From the NCBI GenBank assembly GCA_965222525.1, contig OZ244955.1, positions 744,001-808,000 on the forward strand: a stretch of 64,000 nucleotides of DNA, in the 5' to 3' direction. Under the pieces are notes generated by a model, which did no database searches, was not told the DNA's origin, and saw only the letters and a program-made list of their open reading frames with translations. The stretch comes from CBDCUF01 sp965222525 (GTDB lineage Bacteria; Pseudomonadota; Alphaproteobacteria; Rickettsiales; UBA8987). The translations under genes were made by a program, and so were the position numbers. Below are positions 23,233 to 31,658 of the stretch, piece by piece. Within the stretch, counting starts at the first letter, position 1. Every line of letters starts with the position of its first letter.

Positions 23233-25917
23233 ATGTCTACCGGTGAGAGTTCTAAAAAGCATTTATATCTGATTGACGGTTATGGTTTTGTGTTTCGGGC
23301 GTATCATTCGCTGCCGCCGCTGACCAACCCTGCCGGTACTCCTGTCGGGGCGGTATATGGCTTCACCAATATGCTGATGAAGCTGAAATCCGACAAGGTA
23401 AAGCAGGATAACGATGATTATATGCTGGTAGTATTTGATTCCGGCAGCAAGAGTTTCCGTAATGACATTTACCCTGAATACAAGGCTAACCGCCCGCCTG
23501 CGCCGGATGATCTGATTCCGCAGTTTGACCTGGTACGGGATGCGGCAGTAGCGCTTGGGCTGCCGGTTGCGGAGATGCAGGGATTCGAGGCCGATGATAT
23601 CATCGCCACCTACACCAGGATTGCGCAAAAGCAGGGAGTTGAGGTAACGATTGTCTCCTCCGACAAGGATTTGATGCAACTGGTCGGTGATGGTACGCAG
23701 ATGTATGATGCGATGCGCAACCGCCAGATTGCCGAGGCACAGGTGGAGGAGAAATTCGGGGTTACGCCGGATAAGCTGCTGGATGTACTGTCATTGATGG
23801 GGGATAGTTCGGATAATGTTCCCGGAGTACCTGGAATCGGGCCCAAGACTGCATCGCAGCTTATAAATGAGTATGGTTCGCTGGATAGCCTGCTTGAGCG
23901 GGCTGAGGAAATCCCGCAGAAGAAGCGCCGTGAGTCGCTGATTGAATTTGCCGACCAGGCACGGCTTTCCCGTGATCTAATCCGGCTGCGTGAGGATGTT
24001 GCGGTTACGGCGGATATAGAGAAACTGGCGGTTCGTGAGGAAGACCCGCAGCAATTGATGGAGTTCCTGTCCGAGCACGGGTTCAAGTCCCTTGCAGCAC
24101 GGGTAGGCAAGAAGAGCGGATTGCCGGTTGCGGATAATCAACCGCCTCCCACCGATATCAAGGCTGAATATATTATCATAAAGAATATTGCCGAACTGGT
24201 GGTATGGCTGACGGGGGCGCAGAAGAGCGGTGTGCTGGCGATGTACAATGCGGATAATGCGATAGCACTGGCCTGTGCGGAGGGACAATCCTGTTATGTT
24301 GAATATGGTGGTGGTAGTGGTGATAACCAGGCCAGTATGGATTTTGGTGATAATACCGCTTCTGAAAATTCCCTAGATAAACAGAAAGTTGTGGAAATAC
24401 TGCAACCTTTCATGGAAAATCCGGCGATACTCAAAATCACCCATGATATAAAGCCCTCCCTCCGCCGCAATCCCGCAACTTACCCTATAGATGATACGAT
24501 GGTTATGTCATATGTGCTGGACGGGACAAGGCACAAGCATGATATCGCCAACCTTGCCCAGATGCATATCGGGGTTTCGCCGGCCGAAAATACCGATCCG
24601 GCACAGGATTTCTGTCAGAAAGCCGATATTATATTGCGCCTGCATCAATATTTTCGCCGGCGTTTGTTTGATGATAAAATACTGACAATTTATGAAACTA
24701 TCGAGCGGCCACTGGTGACTATTCTGGCTGATATGGAGCGTATCGGGGTTAAGGTCGATGCTCAGGAGCTGAATAATTTATCGCAGGCTTTTGCCAAAAA
24801 TATTGCTGTGCTTGAGCAGAAAATCCATAAACAGGCGGGTCGGGAATTTAATATCGGTTCACCCAAGCAGCTTGGTGAAGTTTTATTTGATGAGCTTGGT
24901 ATGCAGATTGAAGGTAAGACTGCAAAAAAAACCAAAACCGGTGCATATTCCACCGATTCCGGTGTATTGGAAAGGCTGGCCGCCGCCGGATATGATATAG
25001 CAGTGGATGTAATAAAATATCGGGAGCTGGCCAAGCTAAAGAATACATATACCGATGCTCTGGTGAAGGATATTAGTCCTGACACCGGCCGTATCCATAC
25101 CAGTTTCATGATGACGGTGGTCGCAACCGGCAGGCTTAGCTCGCAGCATCCCAATTTGCAGAATATTCCGATTCGCAGTGAGGAAGGCCGCAAGATTCGC
25201 AAGGCTTTTGTTGCGGAAAAAGGGCACAGGTTGATTTCTGCCGATTATTCGCAGATTGAAATCCGGCTGCTGGCGCATATGGCTGATATTGAGGTACTGA
25301 AGCAGGCTTTCCGTGATGGTAAGGATATACATGCGATTACTGCATCGCAGGTTTTCGGCGTACCGCTTGAAGAGGTTTCCGGCAAGATGCGCTATAATGC
25401 CAAGGCGATAAATTTTGGTATAATTTACGGCCAGAGTGCATTCGGGTTGGCGGGACAGTTGGGGATAAGCCGTGGTGAGGCAAAAGATTATATCGATGCT
25501 TATTTCAAGCAATATCCTGGAATCGGGCAGTATATGGAAGAAATGAAGGAAATCGCCCGCAAGCAGGGCTACGTAACGACCTTGTATGGCCGCAAATGCT
25601 TTGTTGGCGATATTAACGGACGCAACCCGATATTGCGTGGTAATGCCGAACGGGCGGCGATAAATTACCCGCTACAGGGCAGTGCGGCGGATATTATCAA
25701 GAAAGCGATGATAAATGTAGTACGGGCACTTGAAAAGCAGAATATGCAGTCACAGCTAATCCTGCAAATCCATGATGAGCTTATCATAGAGGCTCCCGAG
25801 GCTGAAGTCGGACAGGCTGCAAAACTGGTCACAAGGGAAATGGAAAATGTAACCTCCCTCTCTATCCCGATAATCGCCGAAGCCAAAACCGGCCACAGCT
25901 GGGATGAAGCGCATTAA
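23233..25917 (+). CDS. polA: DNA polymerase I
   Basis: 894 aa, three domains. The 5'-3' exonuclease (residues 1-~295) looks intact (LIDGYGFVFRAYHSLPPLTN, EADDIIATYT, SSDKDLMQLV, GIGPKTASQLI). The middle 3'-5' exonuclease-like domain (~305-480) lacks the proofreading acidic residues: the first strand reads GVLAMYNADNAIAL where DxE is expected, and the last motif reads CQKADIILRLHQYF. The polymerase domain has DYSQIEIRLLAHMA, KAINFGIIYGQS and LQIHDELIIEAPE. Works in repair and Okazaki fragment processing, here probably without proofreading. Confidence 0.97.
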   Translation: MSTGESSKKHLYLIDGYGFVFRAYHSLPPLTNPAGTPVGAVYGFTNMLMKLKSDKVKQDNDDYMLVVFDSGSKSFRNDIYPEYKANRPPAPDDLIPQFDLVRDAAVALGLPVAEMQGFEADDIIATYTRIAQKQGVEVTIVSSDKDLMQLVGDGTQMYDAMRNRQIAEAQVEEKFGVTPDKLLDVLSLMGDSSDNVPGVPGIGPKTASQLINEYGSLDSLLERAEEIPQKKRRESLIEFADQARLSRDLIRLREDVAVTADIEKLAVREEDPQQLMEFLSEHGFKSLAARVGKKSGLPVADNQPPPTDIKAEYIIIKNIAELVVWLTGAQKSGVLAMYNADNAIALACAEGQSCYVEYGGGSGDNQASMDFGDNTASENSLDKQKVVEILQPFMENPAILKITHDIKPSLRRNPATYPIDDTMVMSYVLDGTRHKHDIANLAQMHIGVSPAENTDPAQDFCQKADIILRLHQYFRRRLFDDKILTIYETIERPLVTILADMERIGVKVDAQELNNLSQAFAKNIAVLEQKIHKQAGREFNIGSPKQLGEVLFDELGMQIEGKTAKKTKTGAYSTDSGVLERLAAAGYDIAVDVIKYRELAKLKNTYTDALVKDISPDTGRIHTSFMMTVVATGRLSSQHPNLQNIPIRSEEGRKIRKAFVAEKGHRLISADYSQIEIRLLAHMADIEVLKQAFRDGKDIHAITASQVFGVPLEEVSGKMRYNAKAINFGIIYGQSAFGLAGQLGISRGEAKDYIDAYFKQYPGIGQYMEEMKEIARKQGYVTTLYGRKCFVGDINGRNPILRGNAERAAINYPLQGSAADIIKKAMINVVRALEKQNMQSQLILQIHDELIIEAPEAEVGQAAKLVTREMENVTSLSIPIIAEAKTGHSWDEAH

Positions 25918-26059
25918 CCTGCTTACTGTTTGATCCCACTGATGCGCCAACTTGCGCCTTTATAGGGAGTAACCCGGGGATTTTTCATAGCACTGACGAA
26001 GGCCTCGGCACGCTCACGGGAAATTAACTTAAATGACTATAGGTTATCGAAAATATTTA

Positions 26060-27139
26060 TTACATTTCTTCCTGCATATTTTCCAGCACAAGTTTTGCCG
26101 TAAAGTCGGAAACCTGGTGTTTGTTATGAGTGCTGTCGAGGATAAATGAAGCTTTTCCTTCACCTAAACTATCAACTACTTCCATTATCTCATCCTTATA
26201 TAAATTTTGATACTCACCATTCCAGCAGCAATCGTCATACTGGTTGTTTATCTGGAAAAAATACCTGTTTTTACCGTATGATGCAAGGATATATAAATCC
26301 GCATAACTGGCAAGATTGTATAAATCCTCATATTTCTGCTCCCAGTCTCTCGAGTTCCCCCCACATTGCTTGATAGGTAATGGATACGACCCTGCAATTG
26401 CGAAGGACTTTTTGACTCTGGGTTCTATGGCTGCAATAAGAGTAGTTGTCCAGCCGCCACCAGACAATCCGGCCATATATACACTATCATATTTAAAACT
26501 TCTTGTTTCATAATCTATTGCAGAAACAACCGGCATAAGGAAGATGATCATAGGATTGAAATCTTTGCTGGCTAGTTTTCCTATAGAATTATGAGATTTC
26601 TTTTTGTCAGGATGTGAGTTAATTCCCCTGTACGGCATATGTAGAAACAACACTGAACATTTGTTTTTATTCAGAATTGGAGATATCAGTTCTTTTCTAC
26701 CAAAACCAGTGGAGGTGGTATGACCATAATGATATATAAACAAACAATTATCCGCATTTTCCGGGGTTAGTTTTATGTAAGTAGAAGTAAAATCTTTTGG
26801 TAACTTTACCTGGTAAAATTCTGTTTTAACCGGAACATTTTTATCGTAGAAACTTTCCACCTCCGGCGGGAGTTTCATATTATCCAGTTTTGATATATAA
26901 GTATAATCAGGATTTATACCCTTAAAAATAGACTCACGCAGTTCCGCACGCTTTTTATCAGCTGATTTTTTGTCAGATATGCTGATTGTACTTATTATAT
27001 CTTCCTTGGTTGGTGGAAATACTGTCTGTTTCATTGTGCACAGGTCTGCCTTCCATATACCTCCCGCAAAATATACGTAGAGATACAATATCACTATAGT
27101 TATACCGAGTGAAAACATAATTTTACGAAATATTTGCAC
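26060..27139 (-). CDS. Alpha/beta hydrolase family protein with N-terminal anchor
   Basis: 359 aa. One N-terminal hydrophobic segment (FSLGITIVILYLYVYFAGGI) predicts a membrane-anchored or secreted protein. The hydrolase domain has the nucleophile elbow GLSGGGW, IFHYGHTTSTGFGRKE-like oxyanion region written as LFIYHYGHTTSTG, a late Asp region (QYDDCCWNG) and a terminal His (STHNKHQVSDF). Substrate unknown; its position one base after asnB and near a multi-pass membrane protein suggests a surface polysaccharide role. Confidence 0.7.
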   Translation of the reverse strand: MQIFRKIMFSLGITIVILYLYVYFAGGIWKADLCTMKQTVFPPTKEDIISTISISDKKSADKKRAELRESIFKGINPDYTYISKLDNMKLPPEVESFYDKNVPVKTEFYQVKLPKDFTSTYIKLTPENADNCLFIYHYGHTTSTGFGRKELISPILNKNKCSVLFLHMPYRGINSHPDKKKSHNSIGKLASKDFNPMIIFLMPVVSAIDYETRSFKYDSVYMAGLSGGGWTTTLIAAIEPRVKKSFAIAGSYPLPIKQCGGNSRDWEQKYEDLYNLASYADLYILASYGKNRYFFQINNQYDDCCWNGEYQNLYKDEIMEVVDSLGEGKASFILDSTHNKHQVSDFTAKLVLENMQEEM

Positions 27140-29037
27140 TATCCTTCCATCCTATCAAACCACATGCCCAGACACATAAGTCCGAATAATTTAAGGCCGT
27201 TGTCCTTGTGTTTTTGAGTATGTTCCTGCCATAGCCGGTCTATTTCATTGCGGTTGAACCATTCGCCTAATGCCGAATCCATAGTAACTTCCCTGGCAAA
27301 ATTCTGAAACTCACCATCCAGCCAGATTGACACCGGTGCATTAAACCCGCGTTTCTTGCGGTTTAATATATTATCCGGCAAGAAATCCCGCTGACTTTGT
27401 TTTAATATATACTTCTTGTTCCTGCCTTTCATTCGCAAATCCACCGGCAGTCTCGCTGCAAACTCCACCAGCCGGTGGTCGAGGAACGGCGCCCTTGTCT
27501 CCAGCGAATGCGCCATCGCCATACGGTCAACCTTCACTAATATATCATCCGCCAGCCAGGTTTTCATATCAACATAGGCAGACTGGTCGATAATATCACG
27601 GCCTTCCACTTCCATAAAGAATTTATTAAAACATTCAAACGGGTTATGTTCAAGTAACTCGCTATTTTCAGGATTTACCAGCGCCTGCTTTTCCTGCTCA
27701 CTGAAAATCTGCCGCCAGGAATAATGTGCCTGCCTGAAATCCAGCAGACATCCCTGCAGGAATTGTCGTAATTTATAATCGAAGCTGACCTTGTTAAAAC
27801 TGGTTGGAATCAGCTTCCTTGCCATGAACAGCATGGATTTTATTACAGGCTTTGGCAGACGGCTGAAAACCTTGTGCATCCTGTCCGCTACATTGGTTTC
27901 ATAACCGGCAAACAATTCATCCGCACCGTCGCCGGAAAGCGCTACCGTCACCTGCTCACGGGTAAATTCAGATAAGAAATACATCGGAATCATTGAAGTA
28001 TCGGCAAATGGCTCATCGGCTGCGGCAATGATTCCCGGCAGGGTATTTAATATATCAGCGCTAACGGTTTTGGTATGATGGTCAACACCGAGATATTGCG
28101 CGACCTGTTTGCTATATTCCAGCTCGCTATAGCTTTTCTCCGTAAAATCTATACTGAAGCTTCGGGTTTCGGCTGCATTTCCTATACGGGTCATGGCGGA
28201 TACTACCGCAGAGGAATCCACCCCGCCGCTTAAGAAAGCTCCAAGCGGTACGTCACTTATAAGCTGGCCGGATACGGATTCGGCTATCAGGCCGTTCAGC
28301 TCCTCAACAGCTTCCTGTTCGGATTTATACCGGCTTTTATGGTGGAATAATTCTGCCAAATCCCAGTAGCGCTTTAATTCCGGCGGCCGGTTTTTTCTGA
28401 TATACAGATAATGCGCAGGCGGGAGTTTATATACATCTTTAATAATACAGCTATCAGTAAGTATGTAATTGAGTGATAAAAACTGGCTGATTGCATGCGG
28501 GTTTATTTCTTTCGAAGATTTGGGGTGCTTCAGCAAGGCCTGCAATTCAGAAGCAAATATAATACCGTTCTTCAGGTCATTATTATATGGAGTATAATAT
28601 AGCGGTTTCTCGCCCATACGGTCGCGGGCAAGGAATAATTCCTGCTCCTCGCTGTCCCATATGGCAAAGGCAAACATTCCGACAAACCTTTGCAGACATT
28701 CAGTATGCCATGCTTTCCATGCTTCAAGGATAATTTCGGTATCGCTGTTGGTGTGGAAATTTATACCCTTCTGCTCCAACTCACTGCGTATCTGCCTGAA
28801 ATTATATATCTCGCCATTGAATACTATCCAGGAGCGGTTGGTACCATCCTGCATCGGCTGGTTGGCAATAGAGCGTGTATCTATTATCGAAAGCCGACGA
28901 TGACCCAGCGTTATAGCACCGGAAGTGATTATATTACCTGCATCCGGCCCCCTGTGGGTTAACGCCTCCACTACCGGAGATAAGTTTTCCTCCGGATCGG
29001 GTTCATCCCAGCTTAAACTTCCCGCAATTCCACACAT
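27139..29037 (-). CDS. asnB: Asparagine synthetase (glutamine-hydrolysing)
   Basis: 632 aa. N-terminal class II glutaminase with Cys2 as nucleophile (MCGIAGSLSW), HRGPDAGN and the RLSIID motif; C-terminal synthetase domain with the ATP pyrophosphatase loop LSGGVDSSAVV and ALSGDGADELFAGYE. Such long AsnB copies often sit in exopolysaccharide loci and amidate sugar acids or peptides. It shares one base with the downstream hydrolase gene and follows a multi-pass membrane protein on the same strand, which supports that setting. Confidence 0.92.
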   Translation of the reverse strand: MCGIAGSLSWDEPDPEENLSPVVEALTHRGPDAGNIITSGAITLGHRRLSIIDTRSIANQPMQDGTNRSWIVFNGEIYNFRQIRSELEQKGINFHTNSDTEIILEAWKAWHTECLQRFVGMFAFAIWDSEEQELFLARDRMGEKPLYYTPYNNDLKNGIIFASELQALLKHPKSSKEINPHAISQFLSLNYILTDSCIIKDVYKLPPAHYLYIRKNRPPELKRYWDLAELFHHKSRYKSEQEAVEELNGLIAESVSGQLISDVPLGAFLSGGVDSSAVVSAMTRIGNAAETRSFSIDFTEKSYSELEYSKQVAQYLGVDHHTKTVSADILNTLPGIIAAADEPFADTSMIPMYFLSEFTREQVTVALSGDGADELFAGYETNVADRMHKVFSRLPKPVIKSMLFMARKLIPTSFNKVSFDYKLRQFLQGCLLDFRQAHYSWRQIFSEQEKQALVNPENSELLEHNPFECFNKFFMEVEGRDIIDQSAYVDMKTWLADDILVKVDRMAMAHSLETRAPFLDHRLVEFAARLPVDLRMKGRNKKYILKQSQRDFLPDNILNRKKRGFNAPVSIWLDGEFQNFAREVTMDSALGEWFNRNEIDRLWQEHTQKHKDNGLKLFGLMCLGMWFDRMEG

Positions 29038-29112
29038 TTTAGGTTATAGTTTTTAGGTTACAGGTTATAGCAGGTCGCCTAACGTTCAGGATGACAAAGA
29101 AAGCAAATATTA

Positions 29113-30591
29113 TTACTCGGCCAGTTTCTTCTCCAACAAATATTTCTTACGGTGTTCAGAAAATTTTACCAATATCACCACCATTATTATATAGGTAAAA
29201 GCATCAGTATACATACTATAGCGTAACAATACCGGTTCTACCAGAGATACCAGACCGATATTCGCCCAGTCCATCATAAAAATCGCCAGCGCTACAAGCG
29301 ATAAATTATCCTTATGTTTTATATTACACCATATGCAGTAAAAAACCCCGACAAGATATAATAACGTAATCAGATAACCGCCATAATTATGGGTAAAAAT
29401 TTTCAGCCAGAAAAGAGCGGCCTCTTTCGGCCGGTTAAGCATCATCTTTATCGCCATACCGGTTACGATCCTGTCAAACTCATACCAGTCATCTATACCA
29501 TAAGCATCGGCAACTTTCCTGAGTGCCCGCCAGGTTATTATTGAATATGAGGTTTTATAGTGCTGCAATAAATCAGGAGGGTTTTCCGGCCAGCCTTCAC
29601 CTGTAAAATCTTCTATCCTCTTCAATATTGCTTCTTTCTCTGCCGGAGTGAAAAGAGTGGAATTCTCAAAATCCACATAACCTGATGCATTTTCATTATC
29701 CGGATTATATGATAGGCTGTAGGTTTTTCGCAATATTGCATGAGTCTGTTCAAATAAATTGTGCTCCAACTCGTCATCAAAAATCTCCGCATCAGAAGCA
29801 TGTGACAGATAGAAATGTGGAGTTATCAGGTTAAATCCGCCAAATGGAGTAGTTTCAAAATGCCCGAATTTCACATATGAATATGTCCGTTCAATCAGAT
29901 TAGTGGCTATTATTGAAGTAATAAACAGAACAAATATCAGGGCCTTATTAGAAAATTTATCCTTGAGAAATATGGATATATACGTCAGCAGGACAAAAAT
30001 AACCGGATAGACAAACAGAAACTGCCTGCGAATCATGATAAGGATTGATATTGCTATGAAGAAATAAACAAAGTGACGGAGCTTCTTATGTATGAGCGCC
30101 TCTATCAATAGTACCATACTAACCAGAAACACAGGATAAGCCCATGCTTCAGTCATTATAATATTACCGAAACCAATAACATACGGGATTAGGAAAATAG
30201 CTATAACCAGAGCATAAATAGCAGTATTAAACTCCAGATATCTCCTTAATTTCCGCGCCACATAAATAATACTGGCCATTCCGACCGTTAGCTGAATTAC
30301 TGCCATCCCGATAAATTCTTTTTTTAATTTCTCCTTTAAATCATCAAGTTCCTCCAAATGATTCCACTGATACATAGAGGTTCCTTCAATGACAGATGTC
30401 CCTCCTATAACACCAACAACAAACTGATAAATATCAATGATAAAAGGATACATCAAGGAGCGGTAGGGATAGCTATTGATATATGACGGAGAATCATTGT
30501 CCAGCAACACTCCTCGCTGCAGTGATATTAATGCAAATGCAGCAAGCAGAAAAACATCCAGGAGTTTATATAAAGGCTGTTTTTTTATCAT
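29113..30591 (-). CDS. Multi-pass membrane protein, GT-C glycosyltransferase-like
   Basis: 492 aa with about ten to eleven hydrophobic segments. The first loop has LDNDSPSYINSYPYRSLMYP, an acidic patch after helix 1 as in GT-C type glycosyltransferases, and a long soluble loop (residues ~265-370). I can not name a specific family. First gene of a leftward group with asnB and the hydrolase, which suggests transfer or export of a surface glycan. The 74-bp gap to asnB carries a GGTTACAGG word tract and the end GTTCAGGATGAC of a MITE-like element. Confidence 0.65.
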   Translation of the reverse strand: MIKKQPLYKLLDVFLLAAFALISLQRGVLLDNDSPSYINSYPYRSLMYPFIIDIYQFVVGVIGGTSVIEGTSMYQWNHLEELDDLKEKLKKEFIGMAVIQLTVGMASIIYVARKLRRYLEFNTAIYALVIAIFLIPYVIGFGNIIMTEAWAYPVFLVSMVLLIEALIHKKLRHFVYFFIAISILIMIRRQFLFVYPVIFVLLTYISIFLKDKFSNKALIFVLFITSIIATNLIERTYSYVKFGHFETTPFGGFNLITPHFYLSHASDAEIFDDELEHNLFEQTHAILRKTYSLSYNPDNENASGYVDFENSTLFTPAEKEAILKRIEDFTGEGWPENPPDLLQHYKTSYSIITWRALRKVADAYGIDDWYEFDRIVTGMAIKMMLNRPKEAALFWLKIFTHNYGGYLITLLYLVGVFYCIWCNIKHKDNLSLVALAIFMMDWANIGLVSLVEPVLLRYSMYTDAFTYIIMVVILVKFSEHRKKYLLEKKLAE

Positions 30592-30727
30592 TTTTTACAC
30601 CTAATATTTTTTCAAATCACATTTTGCGGCTTCAGATGTAGAGCCCACCAAAAGTAGGGGAACAAAAGGAACGCGAAAAATACAATATGCAACCCATAAC
30701 AACAGAGCAAGTAGTAGTAGAATGAAC

Positions 30728-30752
30728 AACCACCACCTAAAAGGCGGTGGTT
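30728..30752 (-). terminator. Hairpin downstream of tRNA-Cys
   Basis: On the minus strand AACCACCGCCT and AGGTGGTGGTT form an 11-bp stem (one G-U pair) with a TTT loop. It lies 60 bases after the tRNA-Cys 3' end in the direction of transcription. The U-run after it is weak, so it may be a processing or attenuating hairpin. Confidence 0.5.
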
Positions 30753-30811
30753 TCTTATTCCCTAACGAGAGTTTTAAAAGGCACAAGTTTGCTGCAATCG
30801 TTACTGAGGCT

Positions 30812-30885
30812 TGGAGGCCGAGGGCGGAATCGAACCGCCGATAGAGGATTTGCAGTCCCCGGCATTACCACTTTGCTACTCGGCC
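30812..30885 (-). tRNA. tRNA-Cys (GCA)
   Basis: Cloverleaf on the minus strand: acceptor GGCCGAG with CTCGGCC, D-arm GCAAAGTGGTAATGC, anticodon arm GGGGACTGCAAATCCTC with anticodon GCA, T-arm GGCGGTTCGATTCCGCC. Discriminator U, and CCA is encoded. Its 5' side abuts the left end of a TIR element. Confidence 0.97.
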
Positions 30886-30889
30886 TTTA

Positions 30890-31610
30890 GTAGTTGTTTC
30901 AAATAATTACCGTATATTTTGTCATAACCCTAAGAACAACCACGAAATCTTGCCTAATACATATTACTTGTAAACTTTTTCCATCACATCTTTTAATCAT
31001 TTCCGTAACTAGTAGATATACTGCCACTATAGTGCTTGAACCTGAAGTATTTACCGTGCCTACCACTTCTTCCTTGAGCGGTAGTGCAAGAGCCAAGCCC
31101 CTTTAGGAGCGCAGGCGATTGGCGGGAGGATAACAGTTGTCAGATGTCAGTTATCAGTCTACCCCCCTCGATTCGACTGCGGGCTATGCCTTTATCTTAT
31201 CTGCTCCCCCATAAAGGGAACTGTAACAAACAAACGTTTCAGGTAAAAATACTATAGTAGCGACAATAGTAGAGCTTGCATTTTACGATTTTTTATTTAC
31301 TTTATCACTACTCTTGCCATAAGAAGAAACTTGCTCTTTGAAATCCTTCTAAGTTGAATGATAAATAAGGCTATTGCAATAATACCCATGACAAAATAAC
31401 CAAGGTGGTATTCAGTTATGTGAAACTCATTTCCTCCGTCTTCTTGTAGGGTATTAAGAATATTCTACCAGAGTTAAGCATGCAAGCAAAAACAGAAGCA
31501 TGTAGTACAGTCTGTTTATGCAGATGCTGTAACAAATGTGCCTAAAAACAGAAAGGTTGCTTGTTTCTGCCTGGGTTGCAAAGCATACAGAAATTATTTG
31601 GAACGACTAT
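30890..31610. mobile_element. TIR element with TTCCAAATAATTT ends, long form (decayed)
   Basis: The left end TAGTTGTTTCAAATAATTA (from 30890) and right end GAAATTATTTGGAACGACTAT (to 31610) match the inverted ends of the element before ccmC, here about 720 bp apart. No transposase is visible. The inside holds a GTTGTCAGATGTCAG word tract (31130-31170), a truncated ORF on the minus strand (31297-31464) and AT-rich DNA I cannot explain. It fills the gap between tRNA-Cys and the histidine kinase gene. Confidence 0.5.
31297..31464 (-). pseudogene. C-terminal remnant of a small membrane protein
   Basis: 55 codons from just after a TAG to a TAA, no ATG near its beginning. The peptide has a polar start (LQEDGGNEFHITEYHLG), one good membrane helix (YFVMGIIAIALFIIQLRR) and a basic end (ISKSKFLLMARVVIK). 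It reads like real protein, but the 5' part is missing, so I treat it as a remnant carried in the TIR element. Confidence 0.3.
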
Positions 31611-31658
31611 GGGTGCTAGCCCCTTAAGTTAAAATGCTGTACTATAGTTGTTTGGCTA

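Noticed and set aside
25923..26033. Short minus-strand frame after polA ending GASWRISGIKQ
   Set aside because: Only 36 codons after a stop, with an internal Met and no ribosome site. Reads somewhat like a protein tail, but too little to call a gene or remnant.
30601..30786. 61-codon frame on the minus strand with a hydrophobic stretch, next to tRNA-Cys
   Set aside because: Its KPPPFRWW segment is simply the translation of the hairpin at 30728-30752, and no ribosome site precedes it. More likely the untranslated 3' side of the tRNA transcript.
30894..31106. 70-codon plus-strand frame next to tRNA-Cys
   Set aside because: Begins within the inverted repeat of the TIR element and has no ribosome site or recognisable features.
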